A DNA stretch of 64,000 nucleotides from Microbaculum sp051390635 (GTDB lineage Bacteria > Pseudomonadota > Alphaproteobacteria > Rhizobiales > Tepidamorphaceae): positions 682,001 to 746,000 of the forward strand of contig NZ_JBPODT010000001.1 of NCBI RefSeq assembly GCF_051390635.1, read 5' to 3'. Made by a program: the position numbers and the translations under genes. Under the pieces are notes generated by a model. It was given only the letters and a program-made list of their open reading frames with translations, was not told the origin of the DNA and did no database searches. This document shows, piece by piece, positions 33,949 through 45,136 of this stretch (its first letter is position 1; the number at the start of each line of letters is the position of its first letter).

Positions 33949-34422
33949 ATGCGCCGAGTTGCTGCAGTCGCCGCCGTCGCGGCCCTCACCGCCGTTCTGT
34001 CCGGCCCCGCCGCCGCCCAGGATCGCGTCGAGGCTGGCGTCCTGAAATGCGACGTCGCCGGCGGGACCGGCTTCATCGTCGGCTCGACCAAGAACCTGAC
34101 CTGCAGCTTCGAGCGGGCCGGCGGCGGTGTCGAGAACTATGCCGGCGTTGTCCGCAAGTTCGGCCTCGACATCGGCACGACCGGCGAGACCGTGATCGTC
34201 TGGGGCGTGCTTGGCCCGGCCTCCGGCGTCGCCCCCGGCGCGCTGGCCGGCGGCTATGGCGGCATTTCCGCCGAAGCCACCGTCGGTGTCGGTCTGGGGG
34301 CCAATGCCCTGATCGGCGGTTCGAATAAGGCGATCGTGCTGCAGCCGCTGTCGGTTCAGGCGCAGGAAGGCCTCAACATCGCCGCAGGCATGTCGTCGAT
34401 CGAACTGACCTACGTGCAGTGA
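33949..34422 (+). CDS. DUF992 family secreted protein
   Basis: A 157-residue protein with a signal peptide (MRRVAAVAAVAALTAVLSGP, cleavage near AAAQD). The mature part has the DUF992 pattern GVLKCDVAGGTGFIVGSTKN, LTCSFERAG, IWGVLGP-like VIVWGVLGPASGV and GVGLGANALIGGSNKAIVLQ, VELTYV-like IELTYV end. Its function is unknown. AAGGAG six bases upstream supports ATG 33949; ATG 33931 would add six residues. Confidence 0.87.
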   Translation: MRRVAAVAAVAALTAVLSGPAAAQDRVEAGVLKCDVAGGTGFIVGSTKNLTCSFERAGGGVENYAGVVRKFGLDIGTTGETVIVWGVLGPASGVAPGALAGGYGGISAEATVGVGLGANALIGGSNKAIVLQPLSVQAQEGLNIAAGMSSIELTYVQ

Positions 34423-34657
34423 CCGACGTGATCGCGTGAGCGAAACGGATTTCCAGGCGCCCGGCACCGCGTGTCGGGCGCCTATCGTATGGCCGATTGA
34501 CAGGCGAAACTCGGTACTTGGCCGGCTACGCCTAAAGTTTGAGTGGCGAACGGCCGGGAACCGTTAATACCGTTCCGATAGACCGAAGCAGATCGATTCG
34601 ACCCGCCGGCCCCGGCATTCCGCGGCCCTGGTCCGGCCAAGGCTGAGGGGCTACCCG

Positions 34658-35962
34658 ATGGCAATCACCGCCACCCGCACGCGGGTCCGTCGACTGGCGT
34701 TCGCCGCCATCGCCACCGCAGCCGTTTCGCTTGCCCCCGGCGCCGCTGTCGCGGCGGGCCTTGTGGAGGCCGTCCCGGCGACCGAGGCGGCCTCGGTGAA
34801 AGGCCCCCCGCCCTCGCCTTTTGCATCGCGCGACCGGCTCGTGCGCCTCGATTACGGTTACATGGAGAGCAATGTCGCGCCGCGGGGCGTCGACAGGGCC
34901 CGCAATCGCATCACCCTGGCCCCCGCCGAGGCCAGCGTGGATATCGCGCTGTTTCCCGACCTGTCCGTAACGCTCGATCGGATATCCCTGAAGAAGGCCG
35001 ATCTTGGCGGTTTTGTCTGGACGGGCACGATCCGCGGCGAAAGCGGCTATGCGTTGCTGATCGTCTCCGACGATCAGATCACCGGCCAGATCCAGATCGG
35101 AACGCGGGTGTTCAGGATCTCGCCGGTTTCCGGCGCGATGCACCGCGTCAGCGAAATCGATCCGGGCAGCTTCCCGCCCGAGGAATCCATTCCCGCGCCG
35201 ACGCCGGGGCAGCCGTCCGCCGCACCGGAATCCAGCGGCAACGAGGAAGCGAAGACGCGGATCCGGGTGCTCGTCCCCTATACCAAGAGAGCCCGGGCCC
35301 AGTCCGGCCACATCGTCCAGGACGCGAAGCTGGCGATCGCCAACGCCAATCTCGCCGCCAACAACGCCGGGGTTAAGATCCGCTACCGACTTGCCGGAAC
35401 CACCTTGGTGAGACGCTATCGGGAACGGGGTTTCCTGCGGGATCTGAAAAAGCTGACGGCCGGCAGGGGACCGTTCGCCAGAGTCAGGAAATTGCGGAAT
35501 AGCAGGAAAGCCGATCTGGTCACTCTGCTGCGCAAGAACAGCAAGACCTATTGCGGCCTCGGCTGGTATATCGAGACGCCGTCGAAATCGACCGAGAATT
35601 ACGGATTCACGGTGACCGCGCATGGCTGCGTCACCAACCATTCGGTCACCCACGAGATCGGCCACAACAGCGGCCTGGAGCACGACCGCTATCAGCTCGT
35701 CAACGGGGAAAACAAGCCGAACCCGCCGAGTTCCGAATACAATTTCGGCTACACCAACCTCGGCGCCGAGATCATGTCGGTGATGGCCTATCACACCGAA
35801 TGCAGCGCCAGTGGCAAGAGCTGCACGCGCGTGCCCATGTTCAGCTCGCCGACGCGGACCTACGAGGGCGACACGCTGGGCATAGCGGAAGGGCAGAGCA
35901 ACGCCGCCGATGCCGCCAGGCGGATGAACGAGACAAGGAAGGGCGTCGCCAGCTATCGCTGA
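34658..35962 (+). CDS. Secreted zinc metallopeptidase (metzincin, reprolysin-like)
   Basis: A 434-residue exported protein. Signal peptide ends near AAVAAG. Residues about 50-170 look like a propeptide domain; 180-200 form a Pro/Glu-rich linker; the catalytic domain starts near TRIRVLVPYT. The zinc site HEIGHNSGLEHD is complete (His332, Glu333, His336, His342) and a Met-turn follows in SVMAYHTEC (Met376). Two cysteines, in YCGLGW and HGCVTNH, flank the active site. Members of this bacterial group resemble M12B peptidases. Probably a zymogen secreted to the periplasm or medium. Confidence 0.9.
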   Translation: MAITATRTRVRRLAFAAIATAAVSLAPGAAVAAGLVEAVPATEAASVKGPPPSPFASRDRLVRLDYGYMESNVAPRGVDRARNRITLAPAEASVDIALFPDLSVTLDRISLKKADLGGFVWTGTIRGESGYALLIVSDDQITGQIQIGTRVFRISPVSGAMHRVSEIDPGSFPPEESIPAPTPGQPSAAPESSGNEEAKTRIRVLVPYTKRARAQSGHIVQDAKLAIANANLAANNAGVKIRYRLAGTTLVRRYRERGFLRDLKKLTAGRGPFARVRKLRNSRKADLVTLLRKNSKTYCGLGWYIETPSKSTENYGFTVTAHGCVTNHSVTHEIGHNSGLEHDRYQLVNGENKPNPPSSEYNFGYTNLGAEIMSVMAYHTECSASGKSCTRVPMFSSPTRTYEGDTLGIAEGQSNAADAARRMNETRKGVASYR

Positions 35963-35981
35963 GCCCGGCTCGGTATGGTTG

Positions 35982-36077
35982 CTAGGGTACGGTGCCGCCC
36001 GCCAGGGCGGCGTAGGCCGCCGCCGCCGCGACCAGCAGGAAGATAAAGATCACGATCTCTCGACCGGGCATGAGCAC
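35982..36077 (-). CDS. Possible 31-residue membrane peptide
   Basis: A short frame starting at GTG 36077, preceded by GGAGAGG, or at ATG 36071. The product MLMPGREIVIFIFLLVAAAA and AYAALAGGTVP is a single membrane helix. It lies alone between the metallopeptidase and ABC exporter genes. Hydrophobicity and the ribosome-binding site are the only support. Confidence 0.3.
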   Translation of the reverse strand: MLMPGREIVIFIFLLVAAAAAYAALAGGTVP

Positions 36078-36346
36078 CGGGACCTCTCCGGTTCGCGCGT
36101 TGCCGCGTCGTTCCAAGCCGACATGACGGTGCCGCCGCAATATGGCGGTTCGGTGGTGACCCAAACGAAATTTTGGTGATCTGACAAGGAGTCCCGTCGC
36201 CGTCGGCGGGATCGCCATGTCCACATTCGCCCCCGGACATCGCCCCCGCCCATCGCAGCCCGCCCATTGCGGCCGGACCGCCCTATATGATCGTTCGCCC
36301 CCGGCACGGATTGGCCACGGAGGCAAGGTCGTGCGAGCCTGAACAG

Positions 36347-38212
36347 ATGTTCCGCTATCTCGAATCTCGGTTGAGACCCACTGACGTGCCCGAGCGTCCC
36401 GAGCCGCCGGCCGGGCTCCTGGCGTTCTATTGGCATTTCGCCCGCCAGGCGAAGGGCCTGCTCGCCCTCCTTCTCCTCGCCGAAATCGCCCTTGCGCTCT
36501 CCGATGCGGCGGTTCCGTGGATCATCGGACAACTCGTCGGCCTGGTGACCACCATCCCCGCGGACCGGTTTCTCGCCGAGTCGTGGTCGATGCTGCTTGT
36601 CTTCGGCGCCATCCTGATCGCGCGCCCGGCCGCCACCTTCGCGCGCTCGATCATCGCCAATCAGGCGATCAACGGGCCGTTCTCCAGCCTGGTGCGCTGG
36701 CAGAGCCATTGGCACGTGGTGCGGCAGAGCTGGGGCTTCTTCCAGAACGACTTCGCCGGACGCATCTCCAACCGGGTCATGCAGACCGGTTTCGCGCTTC
36801 GCGAGAGCCTGACCCAGGCGATAACCGCGGTCTGGTACATCGTCGTCTACGGCATCACGGCGATCCTGATGCTCGCTGCCGCCGATGTCTGGCTCGCGGT
36901 CCCGGTGATCCTGTGGGGCATCGGCTATGTCACGCTGCTCGTTTTCTTCGTGCCGCGCCTGCGCCGGCGCTCGCGGCGCATGTCGGAGGCTCGCTCCGCC
37001 CTGATGGGGCGCATCGTCGACAGCTACACCAACATCCTCACCGTCAAGCTGTTCGCGCGGCCGCACGACGAGGACGCGTTCGTGCGCGAGGGCGTCGACC
37101 GTCATACCGACCGCGTCGCCGATCAACTGCGCCTGATCACCATCTTCGCCGCCGCGCTGGCGCTGTTGAATGCCGCGCTGATCGCCAGCGCCGGCGGGCT
37201 GTCGCTATGGCTGTGGACCGCCGGGACGATACAGGTCGGCGCCATCGCGATGGCGCTGCCGCTGACCTTCCAGCTCACCAACATGTCGCGCTGGATCGCC
37301 TTCCAGGTCACCTCGATCTTCGAGCAGATCGGCGTCGTGCAGGAAGGCATGCAGACGATCGCCCGGCCGATCGAGCTGACCGACCGGCACGACGCGACCG
37401 ACCTCGTCGTCACCCGCGGGGATATCCGTTTCGACGACGTGAGCTTCGGCTATGGCCGCGACACCGGCGTCATCGAAAACCTGTCGCTGCATGTGCGTCC
37501 GGGCGAGAAGATCGGTCTGGTCGGCCGGTCCGGCGCCGGCAAGTCGACACTGGTCAACCTCCTGTTGCGGTTCTTCGACGTGGAACAGGGCCGCATCCGG
37601 ATCGACGGCCAGGACATTTCCGCCGTGACCCAGGAATCGCTGCGCGCCGCCATATCGGTGGTGACGCAGGACACCTCGCTGCTGCACCGGTCCGTCCGCG
37701 ACAACATCGGCTATGGCCGGCCGGAAGCGAGCGACGACGAGATCCGTGCGGCGGCCCGGCTCGCCCATGCCGACGGGTTCATCGAGGACCTCGTCGACTG
37801 GAAGGGACGGCGGGGCTACGACGCTCACGTCGGCGAGCGCGGCGTGAAGCTGTCCGGCGGCCAGCGCCAGCGTATCGCCATCGCCCGTGTGATCCTGCGC
37901 GACGCGCCGATCCTGGTGCTCGACGAGGCGACGTCGGCACTGGATTCCGAGATCGAGGCGGCGATCCAGTCCAGCCTCGATACGTTGATGACGGACAAGA
38001 CCGTGATCGCCATCGCGCACCGCCTGTCGACCATCCACCGCATGGACCGGCTGGTGGTGCTCGACCGCGGCCGCATCGTCGAAAGCGGAACGCACGACGA
38101 GTTGCTGGCGCTCGACGGCCACTACGCCCGCCTGTGGCGCCGCCAGTCGGGCGGCTTCCTCGGTCGCAGAGAAGAAGAAGACGGAGACGCCGCTCCGCAG
38201 GCGGCGGAATGA
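36347..38212 (+). CDS. ABC exporter, fused permease and ATPase (MsbA/multidrug type)
   Basis: A 621-residue half-transporter. Six transmembrane helices lie in residues about 30-330. The ATPase domain has Walker A GLVGRSGAGKSTLVNLLLR, signature LSGGQRQRIAIARVIL and Walker B ILVLDEATSALDSE, then the H-loop IAIAHRLSTIHRMD. All motifs are intact. The substrate may be a drug or lipid. ATG 36347 gives MFRYLESRL; the frame upstream is unlikely to be coding. The C terminus ends in an acidic tail. Confidence 0.93.
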   Translation: MFRYLESRLRPTDVPERPEPPAGLLAFYWHFARQAKGLLALLLLAEIALALSDAAVPWIIGQLVGLVTTIPADRFLAESWSMLLVFGAILIARPAATFARSIIANQAINGPFSSLVRWQSHWHVVRQSWGFFQNDFAGRISNRVMQTGFALRESLTQAITAVWYIVVYGITAILMLAAADVWLAVPVILWGIGYVTLLVFFVPRLRRRSRRMSEARSALMGRIVDSYTNILTVKLFARPHDEDAFVREGVDRHTDRVADQLRLITIFAAALALLNAALIASAGGLSLWLWTAGTIQVGAIAMALPLTFQLTNMSRWIAFQVTSIFEQIGVVQEGMQTIARPIELTDRHDATDLVVTRGDIRFDDVSFGYGRDTGVIENLSLHVRPGEKIGLVGRSGAGKSTLVNLLLRFFDVEQGRIRIDGQDISAVTQESLRAAISVVTQDTSLLHRSVRDNIGYGRPEASDDEIRAAARLAHADGFIEDLVDWKGRRGYDAHVGERGVKLSGGQRQRIAIARVILRDAPILVLDEATSALDSEIEAAIQSSLDTLMTDKTVIAIAHRLSTIHRMDRLVVLDRGRIVESGTHDELLALDGHYARLWRRQSGGFLGRREEEDGDAAPQAAE

Positions 38213-38408
38213 CGCCGCCGCCTTGAACGAACGCGGAACCGTTCGCATGTTCATGTAAGGTTCATACTCCCGGCGCTCCAATGGAGGGGAGTCAGGCTGC
38301 CCGGTCCATCGTTCCACCACGATGGCGGCCATGATGCCGGCCAAACTGTTTGGTACCGAGCCGCTGAATGATGTCTTTCGCCATCGATCCCAATGGAAGG
38401 AGGGTCGG

Positions 38409-38978
38409 ATGAAACTGATTTCCCGCACTCTGGTCGCCGCGGCCGGACTGACGGCGCTGGTTTCGCTTCCCGGCACGGCCAGCGCTGCCGTCAGTGCCTA
38501 TGCCGTCGGCAACGTCAACATGCGCACCTGCGGCAGCACCAAGTGCCCCCGCATCGCCACCGTCCCCGTCGGCGCGCCCGTCACCATCTACGGCTGCACC
38601 GGCGGCTACGGCTGGTGCGATACCCAATGGGGCCGCTATCGCGGCTGGGTATCCGGCCGATATCTCCAGGCGGTTGCGCCCGGCTATGCCGAGCCGAGTC
38701 CGCTGCCGGCGATCGGGGCCATTCTCGGCATCGCGATCCTCGGCGCGGCGATCGCCGATTATCCGGGCTACTACTATGGCTACGGGTATCCTTACTATCG
38801 CGGCGGCTACGCGTATCCGCGCTACCGCTATCCGGGATATCCCGGCTATCGCGGCCGCGGGCCGAGGGGTGGCGTATCTCCGTCGTGGCCGGGATACGGT
38901 GGCAGCTTTGGCGCTCCGCGCGGCGGCTGGGGCGGGGGTGCACCCCGCGGACCGAGCCGGCCGCTCAGCGCGCGCTGA
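38409..38978 (+). CDS. Secreted bacterial SH3 domain protein with Tyr/Gly-rich tail
   Basis: A 189-residue protein. Signal peptide (MKLISRTLVAAAGLTALVSL, cleavage near ASAAV). An SH3_3 domain covers residues about 28-95 (GNVNMRTCGSTKCPRIATVP, VTIYGCTGGYGWCDTQWGRY, GWVSGRYLQ) with four cysteines. A hydrophobic stretch and a Tyr/Gly/Arg/Pro-rich tail follow (YGYGYPYYRGGYAYPRYRYP). AAGGAGGG precedes ATG 38409. Such proteins are common in the envelope of Hyphomicrobiales; the ligand is unknown. Confidence 0.87.
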   Translation: MKLISRTLVAAAGLTALVSLPGTASAAVSAYAVGNVNMRTCGSTKCPRIATVPVGAPVTIYGCTGGYGWCDTQWGRYRGWVSGRYLQAVAPGYAEPSPLPAIGAILGIAILGAAIADYPGYYYGYGYPYYRGGYAYPRYRYPGYPGYRGRGPRGGVSPSWPGYGGSFGAPRGGWGGGAPRGPSRPLSAR

Positions 38979-39013
38979 CGGCACCGCTTCGCAACATCGC
39001 CCGCGGAAATGTG

Positions 39014-39041
39014 CGGCGGCCCCTTCCGGGCCGCCGTTTTT
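39014..39041 (+). terminator. Rho-independent terminator of the SH3 gene
   Basis: CGGCGGCCC and GGGCCGCCG pair around a five-base loop and are followed by five T. Confidence 0.88.
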
Positions 39042-39062
39042 CATGCGCGTTTCGCGCCGTAG

Positions 39063-39100
39063 CGCAAAAGAAAACGGCGGCTCCGCGAGGAGCCGCCGTT
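39063..39100 (-). terminator. Rho-independent terminator of the Omp gene
   Basis: AACGGCGGCTCC and GGAGCCGCCGTT form a perfect 12-bp stem with a four-base loop. On the minus strand it is followed by TTTTCTTTT, so it ends the omp transcript. Confidence 0.88.
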
Positions 39101-39146
39101 GTCCATTTCGAAGGTCGGCGGGTGTCCGCCGAAAGCCCTGAAGCCC

Positions 39147-39965
39147 TTAGAACTTGTAGCTCAGGCGGGCCCGCGCGATGACGCCGTCGTGGTCGTAGTT
39201 GACCGCCATCGACGTACCGGCCGGCGCAACGAACGGCGCCGCTGCGACACCGTTCACGGTCGTGCTGCCCAGGTCGAAGTACAGCACTTCGGCACCCAGG
39301 ACGATGTTGTCCGTGATGGCGTAGTCGAGACCACCGCCGACGGTCCAGCCCCACTCGGTGTCGCTGTTGCTGCCGTTATAGACCTGCGGAACGCCCGGGA
39401 AGCCCCAACGGAACGTGTCCTCGACGCCACCAACGGCCAGACCGCCCGTGACGTAGAGCAGCGTCCGGTCGATCGCCAGACCGGCGCGGCCACGCAGGGT
39501 GGCGAGCCAGTTGATGTCCGACGTCGAGGTGAAGCGACCGTTCGCGAACGGCGCCACCGCGGTGGTGACCGTGCCGCCGCCGTTCATATCGGTGTACTCG
39601 ATATCGGCTTCGAAACCGACGACGAACTGGTCGATCTGCCAGTTGTAACCGGCCTGCGCACCGCCGACGAAGCCGTCGCGGCTATAGCTCATGCCATTCG
39701 GGCACGCGCCGGCCGTGAGGCAGGGACCGAAGAAGGCGCCGCCCGGATCGACCACGCTGACGTTGACGTCATCGCTCGAGCTCCAGCCGTAGCCGGCGTT
39801 CAGACCCGCATAGAAGCCGGTCCAGTCCCAGGTCGGCACCGCGGTGACGACCGGCGGCGGAGTGTACTGCGGCATATCGGCGGCCTGGGCGGCCATCGGC
39901 GCCAGCGCAGCCAGCGAAACCGCACCAACAAAAGAAAGAGCACGCTGGTTCAACATTTCACTCAT
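39147..39965 (-). CDS. Outer-membrane beta-barrel protein (Omp25/RopB type)
   Basis: A 272-residue porin-like protein. Signal peptide ends near MAAQAAD. The mature chain starts with a proline-rich segment, then WDWTGFYAGLNAGYGWSSSD, the hallmark of this family. Alternating strands follow, including WLATLRGRAGLAIDRTLLYV, TGGLAVGGVEDTF and WGWTVGGGLDYAITDNIVLG. It ends RARLSYKF with the terminal Phe required for barrel assembly. Start at ATG 39965 or 39956 is not resolved. A strong terminator follows the gene. A second member lies at 57826. Confidence 0.93.
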   Translation of the reverse strand: MSEMLNQRALSFVGAVSLAALAPMAAQAADMPQYTPPPVVTAVPTWDWTGFYAGLNAGYGWSSSDDVNVSVVDPGGAFFGPCLTAGACPNGMSYSRDGFVGGAQAGYNWQIDQFVVGFEADIEYTDMNGGGTVTTAVAPFANGRFTSTSDINWLATLRGRAGLAIDRTLLYVTGGLAVGGVEDTFRWGFPGVPQVYNGSNSDTEWGWTVGGGLDYAITDNIVLGAEVLYFDLGSTTVNGVAAAPFVAPAGTSMAVNYDHDGVIARARLSYKF

Positions 39966-40323
39966 GTCCTTTTCATTTCGTTCCCAAAGGAACCCACACG
40001 GTTCACAACGGGCGGGAAACGCTTTGGTTTCCGTCATGAGCACTTCAACTGTGCCCAGACGCGGGCGAAATTGGGGCAGCCCTGGTGAATCGGAGGTGAA
40101 TCCGGCGCCGAGCGCGTCGATTCGTTTTCGCAGTTGCGAACAGGCAACAGTTAACCATGGGTAAATCGCCTGATCCAGGCGTTAACAGATCGGCCCCGAG
40201 CCCCGGGTCGTGCTCCCGGCCGAGCCCCGGGCAGGCCCCCGCCGCCGGACAGCCGCACCGTTGGTCTCGTCCGTCCGCGATGCTACAAAGTCGACAGGAG
40301 AACGAGGATCGGAGAGCCCGAGG

Positions 40324-41139
40324 ATGCGACGCCTTCTCGTCATGCTGGCCGCCATACCCGCCGCCCTGTCACTCCTGGCGCCCGCTCCGGCGCGCGCGGC
40401 GCAGTGCCAGCCGCCGAATGGCTTCGGCGGCTTCATCACCCAGTTCAAGGCAGAGGCCACCAGACTCGGCGTGTCGCCGCGGGCGCTCGCCGCCCTGGAC
40501 GGCGTCACCGAGGACAAGCGCGTCCTGTCGCTCGACCGCAACCAGAAGCACTTCAGGGTCAGTTTCGAGGAATTCGCCCGCAAGCGCGTCACGACGGGTC
40601 GCGTGAACAAGGGCAAGGCGATGCTCAAGAAATACGCCAACCTGTTCGCGGCGGTCGAACAGCGCTACGGCGTGCCCGGCCCGGTGATCGTCGCCATCTG
40701 GGGCATGGAGACGGATTATGGCGCCGTGCTCGGCAACATGTCCTCCGTGCGGTCGCTGGCGACGCTCGCCCACGACTGCCGCCGCACCGAGATGTTCCAG
40801 AACGAGCTCCTGTCGGCCCTGCGCATCATCGATCGCGGCGACATGACGTCGGACCAGATGCGCGGTGCCTGGGCCGGGGAACTCGGCCAGACCCAGTTCC
40901 TTGCCTCCAACTATGTCCGCTTTGCCGTCGACTTCGATGGCAACGGCCGCCGCGACCTCATCCGCAGCGTGCCGGATGTCCTCGCCTCGACCGCCAACTA
41001 TCTGAAGGCCTATGGCTGGAGGCGCGGTCAGCCGTGGACCGAAGGCAGCGCCAACTTCGTCGTGCTGCAGCAATGGAACAAGTCGCAGAACTACCAGCGT
41101 GCCATCGCCCTCTTCGCCTCCCGCGTCGCCGAGGGCTAA
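40324..41139 (+). CDS. Lytic murein transglycosylase, MltB family
   Basis: A 271-residue periplasmic enzyme cleaving peptidoglycan glycan strands to 1,6-anhydromuropeptides. Signal peptide ends near ARAAQ. Seen are GFGGFITQFKAEATRLGVSP, the catalytic segment VAIWGMETDYGAVLGN with Glu129, and the C-terminal WAGELGQTQFLASNYVRFAV with DGRRDL-like DGNGRRDLIRSVPDVLASTA. It is shorter than E. coli MltB and lacks an evident lipobox. GGAG precedes ATG 40324. Confidence 0.92.
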   Translation: MRRLLVMLAAIPAALSLLAPAPARAAQCQPPNGFGGFITQFKAEATRLGVSPRALAALDGVTEDKRVLSLDRNQKHFRVSFEEFARKRVTTGRVNKGKAMLKKYANLFAAVEQRYGVPGPVIVAIWGMETDYGAVLGNMSSVRSLATLAHDCRRTEMFQNELLSALRIIDRGDMTSDQMRGAWAGELGQTQFLASNYVRFAVDFDGNGRRDLIRSVPDVLASTANYLKAYGWRRGQPWTEGSANFVVLQQWNKSQNYQRAIALFASRVAEG

Positions 41140-41217
41140 AGTCGGAAAAAAACCGCTTCCGCCGTCGAAATTTCCACAGCCGATGAAACTACCGGCACGA
41201 ATGGCGATTAAATGGGC

Positions 41218-41246
41218 TTGTGGCGGGCTTCCCCCCACCCTATATG
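41218..41246 (+). promoter_or_regulatory. Promoter candidate for the small RNA upstream of uvrB
   Basis: TTGTGG at 41218-41223 and TATATG at 41241-41246 are spaced by 17 bases, giving a start near 41253. Confidence 0.5.
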
Positions 41247-41252
41247 TTGCAT

Positions 41253-41341
41253 CGCAGCATCGGATTCCGGTGCTGCAGCCCTCCTTGGGCGTTTCCTCCC
41301 TAGACTTGGGCCGTCCGGTACCCCCGGACGGTCCCTTTTTC
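41253..41341 (+). ncRNA. Structured small RNA candidate with CCUCC motifs
   Basis: In the gene-free stretch between mltB and uvrB, three stems lie in a row. The first is GCAGCATCGG/CCGGTGCTGC at 41254-41276 (one G-T pair, three-base loop). The second is GCCC/GGGC with the loop TCCTT. A single-stranded GTTTCCTCCCTAGAC follows, then a terminator stem with five T. A promoter match ends just upstream. The arrangement of promoter, hairpins and terminator within about 125 bases is typical of a trans-acting sRNA, with CCUCC sequences that could pair with Shine-Dalgarno sites. I cannot name the family. Confidence 0.6.
41308..41340 (+). terminator. Rho-independent terminator of the small RNA
   Basis: GGGCCGTCCGG pairs with CCGGACGGTCCC (one bulged T) and is followed by five T. 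Confidence 0.85.
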
Positions 41342-41494
41342 TTCCTCCCCGCAACGTTCCCCGCGACCTCGCGCTTCGCCGACTGCCGAAGCGGACCGGT
41401 ACGGACGGCCAACTGACACCCTGCTGTCAGTAGACTCCCGATCGACGGCCGCGCCCCCCTCGCCTTTGCGGCTGACTCGGCCCATATTGCGGCC

Positions 41495-44338
<2,844 letters not shown>

Positions 44339-44518
44339 CCGCCCCTGACGATTCCGCAGCGGCGGGCGCCGCGTTTCCTGAACGATACCCCTGATCGCGC
44401 GTTCAGGTGCGGTTCAGGCGGCACCTGTCAAACCTCCTGCCACGGATCGGATGCGTTTCGAGCCCACCGCACGACGCGGACGGCCGGCGCCCGCCCCGAG
44501 ATTGACAGGAGACATGTC

Positions 44519-44899
44519 ATGAACCGGACCTTGAAGACCACCGCCGTCGCCGGCCTCGTCCTCGCGCTGGGCGCCGCCGCCCTGCCTTCCGCCGCCAATG
44601 CCGGCGGCTATCGCCACAACCACGGCGGCGCCGCCGCGGCGGGTCTGTTCGGCTTCGCCGCCGGCGCCGTCGTCGGGTCGACGCTGAGCGCGCCCCGCTA
44701 CTATGCCCCGCGCCCCTACTATGCCCCTCGGCCTTACTACGCCCCTCGGCCTTACTACGCGCCCTCCCCGGTCTACTACGCCAAGCCGGCACCGTGGAGC
44801 CCGGCCTGGTACCGCTACTGCTCGGCGAAATATCGCAGCTTCAACCCGAACACCGGCTATTTCCTCGGCTATGACGGGCGCTATCACTTCTGCCGCTGA
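44519..44899 (+). CDS. BA14K family secreted protein with PYYAPR repeats
   Basis: A 126-residue paralogue of the protein at 27207. Signal peptide ends near SAANAGG. A glycine/alanine-rich hydrophobic segment (AAAAGLFGFAAGAVVGSTLS) is followed by three or four tandem YYAPRP units and then the BA14K signature WYRYCSAKYRSFNPNTGYFL and GYDGRYHFCR. AGGAG precedes ATG 44519. Confidence 0.88.
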   Translation: MNRTLKTTAVAGLVLALGAAALPSAANAGGYRHNHGGAAAAGLFGFAAGAVVGSTLSAPRYYAPRPYYAPRPYYAPRPYYAPSPVYYAKPAPWSPAWYRYCSAKYRSFNPNTGYFLGYDGRYHFCR

Positions 44900-45136
44900 T
44901 CCGTACAGCCGTCCGCAAACGCAAGCGGCCGCGACGCCTCCCTCGCGGCCGTTGGTCCTCTGCTAACCGTATTCGAATCCGCATCGCAGCCTGGCCCGTG
45001 CCGTGAACAGACAACCTGTTAAACAGTTTGTCGGCACGGTCCCCGATGGCTATCGTGCGATCAAGCCGTCCGTGACCTGTCGATACGGCCTTGCGGCTTA
45101 TAAGACTTTGACGTTATTTCGCAAATGAGGGCTGGA

